The position numbers and the translations under genes are program-made. Positions 1 to 7,622 of a stretch of 64,000 nt of DNA are shown one piece after another (position 1 is the stretch's first letter; the number at the start of each line of letters is the position of its first letter). The notes beneath the pieces were generated by a model. It had not been told where the DNA came from, made no database searches, and saw only the letters and a list, made by a program, of their open reading frames with translations. Source of the DNA: Listeria immobilis (lineage in GTDB: Bacteria > Bacillota > Bacilli > Lactobacillales > Listeriaceae); NCBI RefSeq assembly GCF_014322765.1, contig NZ_JAASTZ010000015.1, positions 31,376 to 95,375 of the forward strand, read 5' to 3'.

Positions 1-17
1 CAATTTTACACCAAAAG

Positions 18-30
18 CACCGAAACGGTG
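18..30. promoter_or_regulatory. Candidate operator upstream of lmaD
   Basis: A perfect 5-bp inverted repeat, CACCG-AAA-CGGTG, lies about 50 bp before the lmaD start. A compact dyad in this place is typical of a phage-type Cro/CI repressor operator. In known Listeria genomes a CI-like repressor gene lies just upstream, outside this window. The repeat could also be a short RNA hairpin; there is no T-run, so it is not a terminator. Confidence 0.35.
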
Positions 31-78
31 ACAAGGTTGTTCTAAATGGATGAATAAATTTAGGAGATGGAAGTGAAA

Positions 79-510
79 ATGATGGATAGAAAACTTCTGA
101 AAGAAAAACAAATACAATTAATTTTTCAGCTAGAACAAGAAGAAAACAGATTTGTAAGGAAAAGATTATTAGAAGAACTAGAATACTTTGAAGCATTAGG
201 AGACGAAGAAAAAGGGCTTTTAACAGCGGAGCAAAAATTACTTATTTTATCACCACAAGAGTACTTAACATACAAAAAGACATTTTCCGATGCTCAAATT
301 AGCAACTTAATTGGCATATCTAGATCTTCACTCGCAGAATGGAAACGAAAAAAAGGACTGTCAAAAAAGCAACGACCTCGAAATCAACAAGAGATGATTC
401 AGATTTTAGCATACCATTTAGATAAAACAGAAGAGGAAATAAGCCGTTTGCCCGATGCAACGATTGAATGCCAGTATGAAGCGTTCGTAATTAACGAAGC
501 CCATAATTAA
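79..510 (+). CDS. lmaD: LmaD, helix-turn-helix regulator of the monocin/lma locus
   Basis: This 143-residue protein is rich in Lys and Glu. A helix-turn-helix-like segment lies in its middle (SDAQISNLIGISRSSLAEWK), of the kind seen in small phage DNA-binding proteins. I recognise it as LmaD, first gene of lmaDCBA at the regulatory end of the monocin cluster. An in-frame ATG at 67 directly abuts the AGGAG ribosome site (62-66) and is unlikely to be used. GTG 73, ATG 79 and ATG 82 are better spaced, and 79 is chosen with some doubt. The stop lies 12 bp before lmaC. A DNA-binding role is inferred from the motif; its target is unknown. Confidence 0.75.
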   Translation: MMDRKLLKEKQIQLIFQLEQEENRFVRKRLLEELEYFEALGDEEKGLLTAEQKLLILSPQEYLTYKKTFSDAQISNLIGISRSSLAEWKRKKGLSKKQRPRNQQEMIQILAYHLDKTEEEISRLPDATIECQYEAFVINEAHN

Positions 511-522
511 GGAGTGATTATA

Positions 523-942
523 TTGCAAGTACTTGTTTTACCAGAAAATAAAGAGATTAATTATATAAAAACCGTCCAAGAAGTAAAGCGGTTTTTCGCA
601 GATTTTCAGCGTTTTCGAATGATATGTGGATTATCACAGAAGCCAAAGCTAGAAAAAAATGGTTGCTTGGAAGAACCTGTTTTTAACACAATTACATTTT
701 CTGCTAGACATGATAAGGAACTAATTCGCGAGGCGCAGTGGCTAGTGGAGAAATACACAACAATACTCAATCAAATGGATGCACTTTATCGAACTATTTT
801 ACTAAGCTGCTATATCGAACGAAAGCAGGATGTAGCGATTATGATGGATTTGCCCTATGAAATCGCCCAATTTAAACGAATAAAAAAACGAGCAGTTTTG
901 GAGCTTGCTGCGGTTTTGGGGATTTTGGTTAGGAAAGCATGA
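523..942 (+). CDS. lmaC: LmaC, ArpU-family phage transcriptional regulator
   Basis: This 139-residue protein resembles the ArpU/RinA family of phage late-gene regulators. It has a basic N-terminal half and a C-terminal helical region like the sigma-factor region-4 fold (about residues 80-138, with LYRTILLSCYIE and AQFKRIKKRAVLEL). ArpU proteins usually stand just before late structural genes, and here tail genes follow. The start is taken as TTG 523: AAGGAG at 509-514 is 8 bp upstream, while the longer reading from GTG 514 would overlap that ribosome site. Activation of the tail operon is inferred from family and position. Confidence 0.75.
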   Translation: MQVLVLPENKEINYIKTVQEVKRFFADFQRFRMICGLSQKPKLEKNGCLEEPVFNTITFSARHDKELIREAQWLVEKYTTILNQMDALYRTILLSCYIERKQDVAIMMDLPYEIAQFKRIKKRAVLELAAVLGILVRKA

Positions 943-1028
943 TACTTTTGCGATATTTTTCTAAGTTATTTTTGCAGTAATATAAAGATAAGGAAATTGT
1001 CCAGTATGCGGATGACAATAAAAGCTGC

Positions 1029-1058
1029 ATCAGAATTTGGGTGCACCGTTATTCTGAT
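1029..1058. promoter_or_regulatory. 30-bp imperfect palindrome upstream of lmaB
   Basis: ATCAGAAT and ATTCTGAT form perfect outer arms around an inner GGTGCACC, and both dyads share one centre (1043.5). Twelve of fifteen positions in each half are symmetric. The inner palindrome has no loop, so a DNA-binding dimer or tetramer fits better than an RNA hairpin. It lies in the 260-bp lmaC-lmaB gap, about 145 bp before the lmaB start. No convincing sigma-A promoter was found in the gap. LmaC or LmaD are possible ligands, by inference only. Confidence 0.5.
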
Positions 1059-1202
1059 AGAAACACGTATTTGTTTTGAATTTGGATGATAATCCGTTGA
1101 TATAAACAAATGATCTATTTAAGGAGTAAGACTCGGAGGAATGAATTATTAAGAATGGTCTCGACCGAGTTTTATGTTCTATTTTTAAGGAGTGAATGCT
1201 TA

Positions 1203-1592
1203 GTGAAGAGTTTGAACTTCATGAGAGTCTTAGAAGCAGCCAAAACTATGCTTCAAGAAAAAGGTGGAATCAATGTTTCTATTGTAATGCAAAATCAAGT
1301 AGATACTCCAACAACAATAATGGAAATGATTGAACAAGAAGAAGAAGAAAGTCGAACAGTGTGGAAAGAAATTTATCGTCTTGCAATCCATCATTATTCA
1401 AGTGAGTTGGATGTTGCAAAAATCGATTTAATTGATACGCTGATGCAATCGGGTTTCATTTTGCCAGAAGGGTATGAACTACTTACTATTAGGCATTATG
1501 GAAAACAAAATTTAGTAAAAGAAGGCAATTTAACACATGCGAAAATAAGCTTTGAAATAGTTATTTGTCGCAATTTAAAAGTGAAAATTTAG
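1203..1592 (+). CDS. lmaB: LmaB, monocin tail-region protein
   Basis: This gene encodes 129 residues from GTG 1203, with AAGGAG at 1187-1192, 10 bp upstream. An open frame extends back to 1110 but has no comparable ribosome site; ATG 1221 is another possible start. I recognise the gene as lmaB by its place directly before lmaA. The N-terminal part looks like the minor tail or tail-completion proteins that stand just before the tail-tube gene in Siphoviridae (about 12 bp separates the genes). That role is inferred. The sequence alone shows no catalytic motif or membrane segment. Confidence 0.7.
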   Translation: MKSLNFMRVLEAAKTMLQEKGGINVSIVMQNQVDTPTTIMEMIEQEEEESRTVWKEIYRLAIHHYSSELDVAKIDLIDTLMQSGFILPEGYELLTIRHYGKQNLVKEGNLTHAKISFEIVICRNLKVKI

Positions 1593-1604
1593 GAGGAATT
1601 ATTA

Positions 1605-2117
1605 ATGGCATTTGAAGAAAATTTATATTGTGATTATACACCGGGAGCTGCTAAAGCTGTTGCTGGGAAAGATGTGGTTTTAGCAATTTTTAATGCGGCA
1701 GGAGATAAATTACTAGCCGTTGCAGGTCAACAAGGTTTAACGATTAATCGTTCTAAAGATAGTATCGAGATTACCTCAAAAGATACAATTGGTGGTTGGA
1801 AATCTAAAATTGGCGGAATGAAAGAATGGTCAATCGAAAATGACGGTCTATATGTGGCCGATGCAGATTCTCACCAAGAATTGGCGAAATATTTTGAAAG
1901 TGATAGTCCGGTTTGTGTTAAAGTCATTAATCAAGCTTCTAAAAAAGGTTTGTTTGGTGGTTTGGCAATTGTAGCTGACTATAGTTTTGAAGCACCTTTT
2001 GATGAAGCGATGACTTATTCCATAAAACTTGATGGAATGGGTGCACTTGTTGATTTAACAATTACTGAGGGCGGAGATCAAATGCCCGGAGATGAACCAG
2101 TAACACTAGCGGAATAA
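1605..2117 (+). CDS. lmaA: LmaA (antigen A), major tail-tube protein
   Basis: This 170-residue protein matches the TP901-1/P2-like major tail protein family. It has an N-terminal strand region with the DKLLAVAGQQGLTINRSKDS motif followed by a typical IGGWKSKIGGMKEWSIENDG segment. It polymerises into the tail tube of siphophages and, here, of the monocin particle. The gene was first known as L. monocytogenes antigen A. It has a strong GGAGG site just upstream (1592-1596) and is followed at once by a terminator-like hairpin, consistent with higher expression than the downstream tail genes. The family call is firm; the name rests on recognition of the locus. Confidence 0.88.
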   Translation: MAFEENLYCDYTPGAAKAVAGKDVVLAIFNAAGDKLLAVAGQQGLTINRSKDSIEITSKDTIGGWKSKIGGMKEWSIENDGLYVADADSHQELAKYFESDSPVCVKVINQASKKGLFGGLAIVADYSFEAPFDEAMTYSIKLDGMGALVDLTITEGGDQMPGDEPVTLAE

Positions 2118-2122
2118 AATAG

Positions 2123-2147
2123 AAAGCCACTACAAAAAGTGGCTTTT
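2123..2147 (+). terminator. Terminator or attenuator after lmaA
   Basis: A perfect 9-bp stem (AAAGCCACT / AGTGGCTTT) with a 6-nt loop runs into a short T-run and lies only 6 bp after the lmaA stop. The next gene's ribosome site follows directly. It probably ends most lmaBA transcripts while some polymerase reads into the tail genes. Confidence 0.7.
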
Positions 2148-2164
2148 CCTTAGGAGGAAATGGA

Positions 2165-2467
2165 ATGTTTGAAGTGAATGATACAACCTATATTTTACGA
2201 TTTAATAAGCAAAAAGTGAAAACGGTCGAACTAACAACTGGAATTAGTTTGGTGGCTGCTTTAACTGCTAATAAAGGAATTCTAAGTTATCAAGTTATTG
2301 AAACGCTATTTGTTTCTGGCTTAGTTGAAGAAAAAGGGCTAGTAGCTGTAAAACAAAAAGAAGCATTAGAAATTTTTGACAAATTAGTAGAAGAACAGGG
2401 TTTAATTTCTTTAAATGTAGCTGTTATTGAGAAATTACAAGAGGATATGGGTTTTTTGTTCCGATAA
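2165..2467 (+). CDS. Tail assembly chaperone, short form (gpG-like)
   Basis: This small acidic protein of 100 residues lies between the tail-tube and tape-measure genes, where siphophages encode tail assembly chaperones. It has a good ribosome site, TAGGAGG at 2150-2156. Its last codons run over a slippery sequence, and a second frame remains open across the stop. By analogy with lambda gpG/gpGT, the short form should be the main product and the extended form the minor one. Function is assigned from position and gene structure rather than a recognised motif. It probably corresponds to lmo0119. Confidence 0.7.
   Translation: MFEVNDTTYILRFNKQKVKTVELTTGISLVAALTANKGILSYQVIETLFVSGLVEEKGLVAVKQKEALEIFDKLVEEQGLISLNVAVIEKLQEDMGFLFR
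2449..2458 (+). other. Probable -1 ribosomal frameshift site in the tail chaperone
   Basis: In the frame of the upstream gene the bases read G GGT TTT TTG. Two overlapping heptamers fit the X XXY YYZ rule: GGGTTTT (2449-2455) and TTTTTTG (2452-2458). The stop of the 0 frame follows at 2465-2467. The -1 frame is open from 2431 to 2910 and holds no ATG, GTG or TTG before 2578. Slippage would give a fusion of about 248 residues. Confidence 0.72.
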
Positions 2468-2577
2468 AACAAATTGAGTTTGAATATTTTGGAGCAGAAG
2501 ATGGAGAAACTGCAAATGAAACAAATAATGATTTTGAACTTGAGAAACAGCTAGCTTTTTTCGTAGTTAATTTTCAT

Positions 2578-2910
2578 ATGACTAAACACGATTTTGAAGA
2601 GTTAACAGAGATAGAAAAAAATTTCATTATGAAAGAATGGGAAAATAAAGTCATTTTTGAATCTACAATGATGCGAAATGCAGTATTAAATGCTGAACAA
2701 AATCTCAATCGAAAACGTAATTCTCGCTTTATTGATTTACACAAAAAACGTCAAAAGAAAGCGGACGTAAATTATACGGTAAATGCACTCCAAGCAATTT
2801 CCGAAAATGAGGAACAAGAAGGAAAAGGATGGATTGACCGCATTTATCAAGCAAATGGTTTACAGAAACCAAAAAATAAAAAAGAAAGGGGGAAAATTAA
2901 TGGCGGATAA
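2578..2910 (+). CDS. Tail assembly chaperone, second frame (gpT-like part)
   Basis: The frame gives 110 residues from ATG 2578, but no ribosome site precedes that codon. The frame is open upstream to 2431 without another normal start codon. I therefore think it is mainly translated as the C-terminal part of a -1 frameshift fusion with the preceding gene. The product is strongly charged (Lys/Glu-rich, with RKRNSRFIDLHKKRQKKADV), as is usual for the T-part of such chaperones. It overlaps the tape-measure start at 2900 by 11 bp. It probably corresponds to lmo0120. Confidence 0.65.
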   Translation: MTKHDFEELTEIEKNFIMKEWENKVIFESTMMRNAVLNAEQNLNRKRNSRFIDLHKKRQKKADVNYTVNALQAISENEEQEGKGWIDRIYQANGLQKPKNKKERGKINGG

Positions 2911-4765
2911 TAAAAAAATAAATTTAGAAATGAATGATACGGCTTTAATTGCTCAAATGAGTCAACTAGATCAAATGGTTTCAACAGTCGAAAGGCGCTT
3001 TACTGAAATGAAAATGACTATTGAAGATACTGGAAATGCAGATCCTGGATCAAAAATTTCTAACTCTCTAGGTGGCCTACAATCCAGTGTTGCCTCAATC
3101 AGTGATGCTTTTAGTTTATTAGGGTCTAGTGGAGAGTCTATAACTTCAGGTTTTGGTGCTGCGGTAGGATCTGTTGGAGGAATCACAGACGCATTTAAAA
3201 ATCTTGGTTCCAGTGTTCAAAATGGTTCACTCTTTTCAAGCCTAGCAACAGGTATTGGTGGTATGGGAAGTATGCTAAATGGTGTTGTTGGCGGTGTGCA
3301 AGGTATTAGTAACTTAGCTAGTGGATTTATGGAGTTGAAAAAAAGCGTAGGTGGTTTAATGTCTTCCGTCGGTGGTGTTTCAGGAATTATGTCTAAGCTA
3401 ACTTCTCCAATGGGGCTAGTTATTATCGGGATTGTTGCGCTTGTGGCAGCATTTGCTTATTTAATGTCAACTAATGAATCATTTAGAAATTCAGTTATGT
3501 CAGTCGTTACACAGGTTGGTCAATTATTTGGACAATTAATAGCAACCTTGATGCCTATTATTATGCAAATTGTTACTGCGGTTGGTCAAATTGGAGCAGC
3601 TTTAATGCCGATTGTCGTGCAATTTATCGCATTCTTTGCACAACTTTTAGCACAATTAATGCCATTTATCTCCATGCTTGTATCCATGCTTATGCCCGTA
3701 ATAATGCAAATTGTCCAAGCCGTCATGTCGCTTGTGTCAGCGCTTTTACCAAGTATTATGGCTATTATTCAAGGTATTATGGGAGTTATTCAGTTCTTAA
3801 TTCCAATCATTATTCAAATTGCCACTGTAGTAATACAAATTGTTGTGACGATTATTTCATACATTAGTAAAATTATACCCGTCGTCATGATGATCATTGG
3901 AGTCATTATTTCTGTTATTACTACAATTATTAATTATATTGTTGTGATCGCAACGACAATTATAAGTATTATCGGTAAAATCATTAGTTTCGTTGCTAGC
4001 GTAATTACTGCAATCATGGGTATTGTTCAACCGATTATTGGATTTATCACCAATATCTTTAACTCAATAGTTGCTGTTATTGGGGCAGCTTTCCAGATGG
4101 TTTTTGCAGTAGCATCAAAAATTTGGAACGCTATTTTAGCAACCATTTCGGGGATTATTGAAGGGATCAAGTCAATTATTACAGGAATATCAACCACAGT
4201 TTCATCAGTCTTTAATGGAGTGAAACGAATTATTACTGGGGTTTTTGAAGGTATTAAAAGTGCCTGGGGTGGTTTAACAAATTTTGTGGGAACTATTTTT
4301 GACGGTGTTTCGAGTGCAATTCAAAATGTAGTAGATAATGTCAAAGGATTTGTGAATGTAGTGATTCGTGGAATTAACTCGGCAATCGGGCTTATTAATA
4401 AAATCCCAGGTGTAGAGATTGGTAGGATTCCGCAACTGATTTCGGGGACAACAAACTTCCAAGGCGGTTTTGCAAGGATGAATGAAGGCGGTCGAGGCGA
4501 GATGGTTGTATTACCATCAGGTTCCCAAGTAATTCCGCATGATGCAACGATGAAGTATGCAAGAGAAAGTGCTCGCGGAAATAGAACTTCACTACTATTG
4601 AATCAAGGTAATGATTTGGGTAGAGTGGAAAATCTTCTAGAGCGTTTATTACAAAAAAATCCAGTAATTAAAATGGACGATAAAGTTGTTTCGGAAGTAG
4701 TTAGTCGAAACCAAGCTAATTCGTTTGATCAGTATAACTATACAATGGGAGGTGCGGCATACTAA
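2900..4765 (+). CDS. Tape measure protein of the monocin tail
   Basis: This 621-residue protein sets tail length and threads the tube. It has a Ser/Gly-rich N-terminal part followed by many hydrophobic Ile/Val/Met-rich segments (about residues 165-400), as in phage tape measures. Near its C-terminus is the GFARMNEGGRGEMVVLPSGS stretch common in these proteins. The start is ATG 2900 after GAAAGGGGG; the frame is open upstream to 2783 but overlaps the chaperone there. At 621 residues it predicts a fairly short tail. It overlaps the next gene by one base (TAATG). Confidence 0.9.
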   Translation: MADNKKINLEMNDTALIAQMSQLDQMVSTVERRFTEMKMTIEDTGNADPGSKISNSLGGLQSSVASISDAFSLLGSSGESITSGFGAAVGSVGGITDAFKNLGSSVQNGSLFSSLATGIGGMGSMLNGVVGGVQGISNLASGFMELKKSVGGLMSSVGGVSGIMSKLTSPMGLVIIGIVALVAAFAYLMSTNESFRNSVMSVVTQVGQLFGQLIATLMPIIMQIVTAVGQIGAALMPIVVQFIAFFAQLLAQLMPFISMLVSMLMPVIMQIVQAVMSLVSALLPSIMAIIQGIMGVIQFLIPIIIQIATVVIQIVVTIISYISKIIPVVMMIIGVIISVITTIINYIVVIATTIISIIGKIISFVASVITAIMGIVQPIIGFITNIFNSIVAVIGAAFQMVFAVASKIWNAILATISGIIEGIKSIITGISTTVSSVFNGVKRIITGVFEGIKSAWGGLTNFVGTIFDGVSSAIQNVVDNVKGFVNVVIRGINSAIGLINKIPGVEIGRIPQLISGTTNFQGGFARMNEGGRGEMVVLPSGSQVIPHDATMKYARESARGNRTSLLLNQGNDLGRVENLLERLLQKNPVIKMDDKVVSEVVSRNQANSFDQYNYTMGGAAY

Positions 4766-5583
4766 TGAATGACTTGTTTTTAGAGATAAATGGAGAGGTT
4801 TATTCGATGAGTGAAACGTTTCCAGGGCTTTCAGTTCAAGAAGTAGCAAGACAAAGCCCACAATTAAGCATGGAAACTGCTGAAATCGCTGGGACTGATG
4901 GTGTTATTCCAGGAACCGTTGCTTTTAAACCATTTGTCTTTTCGGCAATATGTAATTTACAAGCACTTGATATACCTGATTACCATTTAGCTGTTAGAGA
5001 AATTTATGAGTTTCTATTTCAGCGCGAAAGTTATTATATTTGGAGTAATCAGATGCCTGGTATTCGTTATGAAGTGCATCCAAAACCTTTTGATTTTAGT
5101 AGGGAGTCAGACAGAGTTGGACTATTGACCATTGAATTTGATGTATTCAAAGGCTATGCAGAATCACGGGGTACGACACTTGATCCACTGACATTTGAAG
5201 TGGATTTATGGCAAATGGGGATGAACTTATCCAACCGTGATGATCTATTTTACATTTTTAAAGAGAATTCTTTTCGTGTGTACAATGCGGGGAGCGAACG
5301 AATTAATCCCCTAATGCGTCATGAGTTAGATATAGCAATGACTGCAAATGGGATTCCAACGATTAATAATATCACAACTGGAGACTCGTTTCAGTATCAA
5401 AATGAACTTAAAAAAACGGACGTCTTACTATTGAATAACATCTATCCATTTGTAAATAATCGCCGAGTTGGGAAAAATACGAATCATGGAATTATTACTT
5501 TAGAAAAAGGCTGGAACGATTTTGAAATTAAAGGTGTAACAGATGTAACAATTGCTTTTAATTTCCCGTTCATTTATCGGTAG
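4765..5583 (+). CDS. Distal tail protein (Dit-like)
   Basis: This 272-residue protein has the fold signature of siphophage distal tail (Sipho_tail) proteins. They form the hexameric hub joining the tail tube to the baseplate. An N-terminal strand-rich domain contains EVARQSPQLSMETAEIAGTD, and a C-terminal part carries YPFVNNRRVGKNTNHGIITLEKGWND. The gene always follows the tape measure in phages of this type, as here. Start ATG 4765 overlaps the preceding stop. The assignment rests on family pattern plus fixed gene order. Confidence 0.82.
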   Translation: MNDLFLEINGEVYSMSETFPGLSVQEVARQSPQLSMETAEIAGTDGVIPGTVAFKPFVFSAICNLQALDIPDYHLAVREIYEFLFQRESYYIWSNQMPGIRYEVHPKPFDFSRESDRVGLLTIEFDVFKGYAESRGTTLDPLTFEVDLWQMGMNLSNRDDLFYIFKENSFRVYNAGSERINPLMRHELDIAMTANGIPTINNITTGDSFQYQNELKKTDVLLLNNIYPFVNNRRVGKNTNHGIITLEKGWNDFEIKGVTDVTIAFNFPFIYR

Positions 5584-5592
5584 GTGATGATG

Positions 5593-6729
5593 ATGGATTA
5601 TTTAATTATTCAAAGTATGGACAAAGAAGTGGAAGAGATATTGACGGATATTGACTATGGTTCATTTTCGTATGATTATGAAAAAAATACAACTCGATCT
5701 ATCTCTTTTACCGTAAATAAAACAAAACAAAATTCAAGTGTTTTTGATTTATTGGGAAACGAAGCCGTGATTATTTATCGAGGTCAACAATTTGTTGTGA
5801 AAAAATGTGCCCCTAAGTCCATTGGGAAAACCATTTCTAAGCAAATAACTGCACAACATATTAGTTATACAGTGCAAGATCATGTTCAATACAATGTGAA
5901 AAAAGGGCTAAAAAAATATTCGATTCAAACGGTAATGGAATTTGCTTTAGAGAATAATGTGTTAGGTTTTTCTCATAAAATCATAGGAAGTTTTCCTCTA
6001 GTTGAGCTAGAAGATTTAGGAAATAAGAATGGATTAGAGTTAGTTAATTTATGTTTAGAAGAATTTGGCGCAATATTATTTGCAGACAACAAAAAACTAT
6101 ATTTTTATGATGAAGCTAGTTGGTATTTGAAAACAGAAAAGCAATTTCGCTACTTGTACAATACAGAAGATATTTCGGTAGATACTAATACTGATAATTT
6201 AAAAACGCAGATAAAATGTTATGGCAAGCAAAAAGAAAATGCAGATAAGCTAACGGGAGATAACAAATATTTAGCTGTAGTTACCTATACTTCGCCAAAT
6301 GAAGCTATCTATGGTAAGCGAATGGCAAATGCTAAAAGTGATGACAAAATAACAAATAATGCAGACTTATTAAACTTTGCAAAAAAACAAATTTTAGACG
6401 TTCCTGAAACTTCTTTAAATATTACTTATAAAGGGCAAGAAGAAGTTTCAGAGCGAGATGTTTGGTATTTTATTCATGAGCCAATGCATTTTGAAACGGA
6501 AGTTAAAGTTACACGAATTAAATCAGCGCACCCGTGGAGCAGGAAGTTTCAAGATGTTGGTTTTAGTAATACGAGGCGGGATATGGTTCGGATTCAAACC
6601 CAAATAGCAAATCAAGTTAAAAAAGCTAGTATAGATACGAATAAGATTAATTCGTTTTCAAACATCGCAATGAATGCTTTTGATTCACGAATTTTAACGG
6701 AAGTAGTAGGTGTTGTAGATGGCGACTGA
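5593..6729 (+). CDS. Tail-associated protein (Tal-like, prophage endopeptidase-tail family)
   Basis: About 379 residues. In tailed phages of Gram-positives the gene after Dit encodes the tail-associated (spike or lysin) protein that caps the tube and contacts the cell surface. The sequence resembles the structural N-terminal portion of that family (SFSYDYEKNTTRSISFTVN and later LYFYDEASWYLKTEKQFRY). No peptidase motif is visible, so it may be structural only. Four start codons are stacked at 5584-5593; ATG 5593 has the best distance from TAGGTGAT. It overlaps the next gene by 11 bp. Confidence 0.78.
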   Translation: MDYLIIQSMDKEVEEILTDIDYGSFSYDYEKNTTRSISFTVNKTKQNSSVFDLLGNEAVIIYRGQQFVVKKCAPKSIGKTISKQITAQHISYTVQDHVQYNVKKGLKKYSIQTVMEFALENNVLGFSHKIIGSFPLVELEDLGNKNGLELVNLCLEEFGAILFADNKKLYFYDEASWYLKTEKQFRYLYNTEDISVDTNTDNLKTQIKCYGKQKENADKLTGDNKYLAVVTYTSPNEAIYGKRMANAKSDDKITNNADLLNFAKKQILDVPETSLNITYKGQEEVSERDVWYFIHEPMHFETEVKVTRIKSAHPWSRKFQDVGFSNTRRDMVRIQTQIANQVKKASIDTNKINSFSNIAMNAFDSRILTEVVGVVDGD

Positions 6730-7018
6730 AATTAGAGTGCTAAAAAATACAGATAATACCGTTTTCTATCCAAAAACACACTTAATGGCAATCGAAGGCC
6801 TAAATGAAGCGACATCAAGTACTGCTGGATTAATGGCTCCTAGTGATAAAACGAAATTAAATAGTATAGAAGCAAATGCGGAAAAAAATAATGTAACAGC
6901 GGCTGATATTTCGAATTGGAATAAAAAGCAGGATACGATTTTGACTTCGGAAAATGGATTTAAATTCAAAATAGTTGTAACGGATACTGGAGAATTAAAG
7001 ACAACTAAAGTGGATTAG
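6719..7018 (+). CDS. Small baseplate/fibre protein carrying the YPxTH anchor motif
   Basis: This 99-residue protein begins with a motif shared with two downstream genes (TVFYPKTHLMAIEGL). It then has the tail-fibre pattern TAGLMAPSDKTKLNSIEA found in many Firmicute phage fibres. The motif suggests an N-terminal attachment module plus a short fibre segment. It is probably part of the monocin baseplate or receptor-binding apparatus. Its start ATG 6719 overlaps the end of the Tal-like gene, with AGGTG upstream. The exact role is not known from sequence. Confidence 0.7.
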   Translation: MATEIRVLKNTDNTVFYPKTHLMAIEGLNEATSSTAGLMAPSDKTKLNSIEANAEKNNVTAADISNWNKKQDTILTSENGFKFKIVVTDTGELKTTKVD

Positions 7019-7032
7019 AAGGGGAGGTATTT

Positions 7033-7608
7033 ATGAAATTAGACTTATGGAAATGGGAAATGCTCCTTCAAGGGCGTGAGTTCAGAAATAAAACTAACGA
7101 TAATTGGCAGAAATTAATGGATTGGTCCAGTTTTATTTCAACTGGTTTGGACGCAATTTATGTATATATCAATAAAGCAGACGCAAGCCTAAATCAAAAA
7201 ATTGAAACAGTGGATAAAGCAGTAAATGTAAGAATAAATGAGCTGATTAATGGGGTTCCGCAGCTAGATGAAGTTGTTGATGCTAGAACAGATGCGTTTG
7301 GTGAGAAATATCCAGTTTTAAGAGCGCGTTTAAATGAGGAGCAAGTTATTTATAGTAAAAAGAGTACGCTGCAATTTGATGTGGATAGTATTATTTCGAT
7401 GCAAGAACAAGATATTGGACTGCTTACTAGTAAATCAATTACAGAACCGCAAACAGTTTGCTTTTTAAATGTTTCAAGCCTGGATGAGCAAGCAGATATT
7501 ATTCTTGAAAAAACAGGGGAGACTAGTTTTTCAGACAAATTAACTAGTTTAGTATTTGCGAGAATAGGAACAAATGAACGTTACCAAATGGAACAATTGG
7601 TTGTGTAA
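7033..7608 (+). CDS. Baseplate upper-protein-like component of the monocin
   Basis: This 191-residue protein lacks the YPxTH motif of its neighbours. Its N-terminus (REFRNKTNDNWQKLMDW) and the central GVPQLDEVVDARTDAFGEKYPVLRARL region resemble phage baseplate upper or fibre-connecting proteins. The family normally carries lysis-unrelated adsorption proteins. It has a strong GGGGAGG site 10 bp before ATG 7033. Position between fibre genes supports a structural role in adsorption. I infer the function; no enzymatic motif is seen. Confidence 0.65.
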   Translation: MKLDLWKWEMLLQGREFRNKTNDNWQKLMDWSSFISTGLDAIYVYINKADASLNQKIETVDKAVNVRINELINGVPQLDEVVDARTDAFGEKYPVLRARLNEEQVIYSKKSTLQFDVDSIISMQEQDIGLLTSKSITEPQTVCFLNVSSLDEQADIILEKTGETSFSDKLTSLVFARIGTNERYQMEQLVV

Positions 7609-7622
7609 AGGAGGAGTGAAGT

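Noticed and set aside
1110..1202. N-terminal extension of LmaB from position 1110
   Set aside because: The stretch has no good ribosome site at its start and contains the hairpin ACTCGG/CCGAGT; AAGGAG at 1187 clearly serves GTG 1203.
5593..6729. Peptidase activity of the Tal-like protein
   Set aside because: The family name suggests an endopeptidase, but no zinc or Cys/His peptidase motif is visible, so only a structural role is claimed.
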